A stretch of DNA of 64,000 nt from Leucobacter sp. UCMA 4100 (GTDB lineage: Bacteria; Actinomycetota; Actinomycetes; Actinomycetales; Microbacteriaceae). The DNA is taken from assembly GCF_027853335.1 (NCBI RefSeq), contig NZ_JAFEUS010000002.1, positions 1,038,514-1,102,513 on the forward strand, given 5' to 3'. Within the stretch, counting starts at the first letter, position 1. Every line of letters begins with the position of its first letter. Made by a program: the position numbers and the translations under genes. The notes under the pieces are model-generated. The model was not told the origin of the DNA. It saw nothing but the letters and a program-made list of their open reading frames with translations, and did not search any database. Below, in pieces: positions 61,597-64,000 of this stretch.

Positions 61597-62417
61597 TATA
61601 CCATCGTCCCAGAAGGGCGCGCGAGCGCGGCAACTCCCTTCAACAGCGCCTGCGAAACCACGGCACTCGATGCCGGGTTCTCGGCCAGCGGGTGATTCAA
61701 GACCGAAAAGGCATACTCGCCAGAACTGCCAGAGGCGTGAATCTCGTGCTTCGTCAGCTCAGCCGCAGGGTCGCCGACAAGACGCACCCGCACCCCGCCC
61801 CACAGGCCCGTCGCCTGCGCGAGGGCAACCGCGACGTTGAGCGATTTCGGAAACCGCTCGATCGCCTCGGCGACACTGCCCTCGAACACCGTCGTGGGTT
61901 CGGTCGCCGCCCGCAGGGCATGAGCCTCATCGACCGACATCCACGGCTGCACAATCGACCCGGGCAGCTTGCGTGAGGTGATCGTCGCCTCATCAAGACC
62001 ACCTCCGACCGCAGCGGCCGCGAGCAGGTCAAGCCCACCAATCGCGCCGGTACTGAAAAAGGTGCGCCCAGGGCCACCCTCGACGAGTTTCAGCCGCAGC
62101 GCCTCGTCGGCGACGGCGCCAACCGAGACAACGAGCAGATCCTTCCCCGCAGCGACGACAGCAGGGCCCACCTCACGCACAGCCGGGCCACCGGCGCACT
62201 CCACAACGAGGTCGGCACGCTCAAGCGCCTCAGTGAGGCTCAGCTCGGCGAGACCATCTGCAGCGGCCTTGCCCTGCCCCGGGGTGACGTGATCGCGCAC
62301 GATCACGCCCGCGAGGCGGGCACCCGGCGTCGATCCGCTAGCAATGGCTCTCGCAACGCGAGAACCGATCGCGCCGTACCCGAGCACGGCGACCTGGAGC
62401 AAAGCATCGTGTGTCAT
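61596..62417 (-). CDS. Aspartate dehydrogenase-like protein (NadX/DUF108 family)
   Basis: NAD(P)-dependent dehydrogenase of about 273 residues. The Rossmann motif VAVLGYGAIGSRVARAIASG is N-terminal. DLVVECAGGPAVREVGPAVVAAGKDLLVVSVGAVAD, TFFSTGAIGGLDLLAAAAVGG and the catalytic His in ELTKHEIHASGSSGEYAFSVLNHPLAENP match L-aspartate dehydrogenases. It could feed NAD synthesis or amino-acid catabolism. ATG at 62417 gives the proper Rossmann start. Confidence 0.88.
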   Translation of the reverse strand: MTHDALLQVAVLGYGAIGSRVARAIASGSTPGARLAGVIVRDHVTPGQGKAAADGLAELSLTEALERADLVVECAGGPAVREVGPAVVAAGKDLLVVSVGAVADEALRLKLVEGGPGRTFFSTGAIGGLDLLAAAAVGGGLDEATITSRKLPGSIVQPWMSVDEAHALRAATEPTTVFEGSVAEAIERFPKSLNVAVALAQATGLWGGVRVRLVGDPAAELTKHEIHASGSSGEYAFSVLNHPLAENPASSAVVSQALLKGVAALARPSGTMV

Positions 62418-62442
62418 GCCTCGATTGTGCCAGAGCCGCCCG

Positions 62443-62485
62443 AAAAGCAGAGGGGCCGGGCCGCCTGAAAGCAACCCGGCCCCTC
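62443..62485 (-). terminator. Rho-independent terminator of the alcohol dehydrogenase gene
   Basis: Perfect 11-bp arms GAGGGGCCGGG (62450-62460) and CCCGGCCCCTC (62475-62485), then TGCTTTT on the minus strand, starting 11 bp after the stop. Confidence 0.88.
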
Positions 62486-62496
62486 ATGCGCGCGGT

Positions 62497-63531
62497 TTAT
62501 GGAACGAGAACGATGCGGCCCTGCACGTTGCCCTCGTGCAGCTCATCGAACGCCTTCACTGCATCATCGAGTGGGAAGCGCGTGACCTCGACGCCAATCT
62601 TTCCGGCCTGAGCAAGCGCCACAACCTGGCGCATGTCAGAGCGGGTGCCGCCGTAGGCGCGCTCAATGTTCACGCCCCAGGGCAGGTCGTTCGCGCCAGC
62701 AATGTACGAGAACGAGCCGCCGCCGAGGCCGACAAAACGAATCGCGCCACCGCCACGAACCACCGCAATGGCGGTGTCAATGGTGGGCTGCACGCCAACA
62801 AAGTCGATGACAACGTCGGCGCCAACGCCTCCCGTCAGCTCGAGAATCTTCTTGGGCGCCTCGGCGTCGCTCTTGATCGCGACGGCACCGTGCTTCTCGG
62901 CAAACTGCAGCTTTTGCGGGTCGGTATCGAGAGCGATGACACGCGCGCCGGTCGTAGCGAGCAGAATCTGCAGGCCCATGTGGCCAAGCCCACCGAGCCC
63001 CAGCACCACGACGGTTGCGTCGCCCGTCAGGCGGTCACGCACCGTGTTAATCGCGTGCATCGGGGTCAGCGCAGCATCGGCGAGCGGCGCCGCGAGCACG
63101 GGGTCAAGATCACCGATCGGGTCAAGGTGGCGTGCCTTCACCGCGATGTAGTCGGCCATGCCGCCTGCGGTACCGATACCGGGTGAGAGCGGAGCGAGGG
63201 CACCGCGGGGGCTCACGACCTCGCACTGGTTGTCGCGGCCTGCGAGGCACTCGCGGCACTGGCCACAACCCAGCACGAGCGAGACGATCGCTGCGTCGCC
63301 CGCGTTCCAGCCCTGTACATCTTCACCGAGCTTCTCAACGGTTCCGGCGACCTCGTGACCGAGCGTGCTGCCGATGAGCGGGTTATCGTCGCCCATCGCG
63401 ATGATGCTGATGTCAGAGTGGCACAGTCCAGCTCCTCCGACCTTGAGCAGTACCTCGTCGGGTTGAATCTCGGGAACAGGCTTCTCGAGCAGCTCGACCG
63501 TATTGTTTTTCACGTATGTAACAGCGCGCAT
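62497..63531 (-). CDS. Zinc-dependent alcohol dehydrogenase (MDR superfamily)
   Basis: NAD(P)-dependent dehydrogenase of about 344 residues. Catalytic zinc ligands are Cys in GAGLCHSDI, His-Glu in LGHEVAGTVEKLG; the structural zinc loop is LGCGQCRECLAGRDNQC. The Rossmann motif VVVLGLGGLGHMGLQILL and coenzyme Asp in VIALDTDPQKLQ favour NAD. Broad-specificity primary alcohol dehydrogenase is likely. ATG at 63531 (MRAVTYVKN) is the family start. It is monocistronic. Confidence 0.93.
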   Translation of the reverse strand: MRAVTYVKNNTVELLEKPVPEIQPDEVLLKVGGAGLCHSDISIIAMGDDNPLIGSTLGHEVAGTVEKLGEDVQGWNAGDAAIVSLVLGCGQCRECLAGRDNQCEVVSPRGALAPLSPGIGTAGGMADYIAVKARHLDPIGDLDPVLAAPLADAALTPMHAINTVRDRLTGDATVVVLGLGGLGHMGLQILLATTGARVIALDTDPQKLQFAEKHGAVAIKSDAEAPKKILELTGGVGADVVIDFVGVQPTIDTAIAVVRGGGAIRFVGLGGGSFSYIAGANDLPWGVNIERAYGGTRSDMRQVVALAQAGKIGVEVTRFPLDDAVKAFDELHEGNVQGRIVLVP

Positions 63532-63746
63532 TGCGTCCTCATTTCTGCTGACTGCACGGCGGCCTGCGGCCACCGTGATTCCTGGCCGGGCGTCATGTGG
63601 CGTCCAGTCGATAGTCTACCTGAGTCGCCTGGGCGTTCACGCTAAAGTGCATCTCCCGCGAAAGCACGCGCTCGTTCTGGCGCTTCGACGCGCGGTGACT
63701 GATAATACAGGTGTAGGCCAGTTGAGCCTCACGAAAGGAGCCCATC

Positions 63747-63983
63747 GTGGACATTGACGATCTCAGCAAAAAGGCAAGTGAAGCAGCAGGCAAGGTCAGC
63801 GATTTCGCCAAGGCCAACGCCGACAAGATTGAAGACGCTTTGAAGAGCGAGAAGGCCGAAGAAATCAGCGACAAGTTTCTCGATGGGGCCGCTGATCTCG
63901 CGAACAAGGTAACGGGCGGCAAGCACGCCGACAAGGTGCAGCAGGTGCGCGACACCATCGATAAGAACATCGGCGACAAGTAA
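63747..63983 (+). CDS. Small helical Rv0909/MT0933-like antitoxin-family protein
   Basis: Acidic, all-helical protein of 78 residues (MDIDDLSKKASEAAGKVSDFAKANADKIEDAL...) with no Cys or Trp. The repeated Ala/Lys/Asp helices and the GGKHADKVQQVRD end resemble the Rv0909/MT0933-like antitoxin family, but composition similarity could mislead and no toxin gene is visible downstream within the window. GTG start, preceded by AAAGGAG at 8 bp; GATAAT at about 63697 is a likely -10 box. Confidence 0.7.
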   Translation: MDIDDLSKKASEAAGKVSDFAKANADKIEDALKSEKAEEISDKFLDGAADLANKVTGGKHADKVQQVRDTIDKNIGDK

Positions 63984-64000
63984 CACACGCCAGAACGCCG

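Overview
This 64 kb window is a chromosomal segment of a high-GC Gram-positive actinobacterium, most likely a member of the Microbacteriaceae (Leucobacter-like; family-level placement is an inference from gene content and synteny, not from a search). The evidence is the dnaK-grpE-dnaJ-hspR operon with HspR (HAIR) operators, the coproporphyrin-dependent haem genes cpfC and chdC, DUF3151 next to purA, an LPXTG surface protein, and frequent GTG/TTG starts. Most of the window is ordinary housekeeping DNA, densely packed, with many 1-4 bp start/stop overlaps.

Layout. 1-4.0 kb: an ABC-2 export operon with a NarL-type two-component system, plus the start of another ABC ATPase. 4.4-7.8 kb: an IMPACT-family protein, a glycosylase-like protein and a membrane protein of unknown function. 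7.8-10.4 kb: a Mn/Zn-type ABC importer behind a near-perfect DtxR/MntR-like palindrome. 10.5-21.2 kb: EamA exporter, PAP2 phosphatase, chorismate mutase, purA, DUF3151, YajQ, CueP-like copper lipoprotein, glmS, AI-2E permease, amino-acid permease and an acetyltransferase. 21.3-24.1 kb: an IS30 copy downstream of a tRNA-Ser(GGA), a secreted CHAP-like protein and a 16-bp tandem repeat. 24.1-31.9 kb: two GT4 glycosyltransferases, an RsmC-like methyltransferase and the HspR-controlled chaperone operon.

31.9-40.3 kb is the most unusual part. A wall-anchored (LPNTG) 'choice-of-anchor G'-like protein carries about 30 acidic Asp-Ala/ATET repeats. It is followed by a DUF5819 protein and an HTTM (SdpB/gamma-carboxylase-like) membrane protein. 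Upstream, and divergent, is a large LuxR-type regulator whose ATPase motifs have decayed; its 5' region holds a tiny leader ORF, a hairpin and an out-of-frame start. I propose this as a candidate regulated surface-protein maturation system related to the SdpA/SdpB pair.

40.3-47.2 kb: an MFS transporter, a FadR-type regulator, a haem importer (hmuTUV) divergent from cpfC-chdC, with a shared 19-bp palindrome between them, so haem uptake and the last haem-synthesis steps may be co-regulated. 47.3-52.9 kb: a BMP-type nucleoside ABC importer coupled to cytidine deaminase. 53.0-64.0 kb: glpK, two unknown membrane proteins, a PrpF-like isomerase, xthA, trpS, aspartate dehydrogenase-like protein, a zinc alcohol dehydrogenase and a small Rv0909-like protein.
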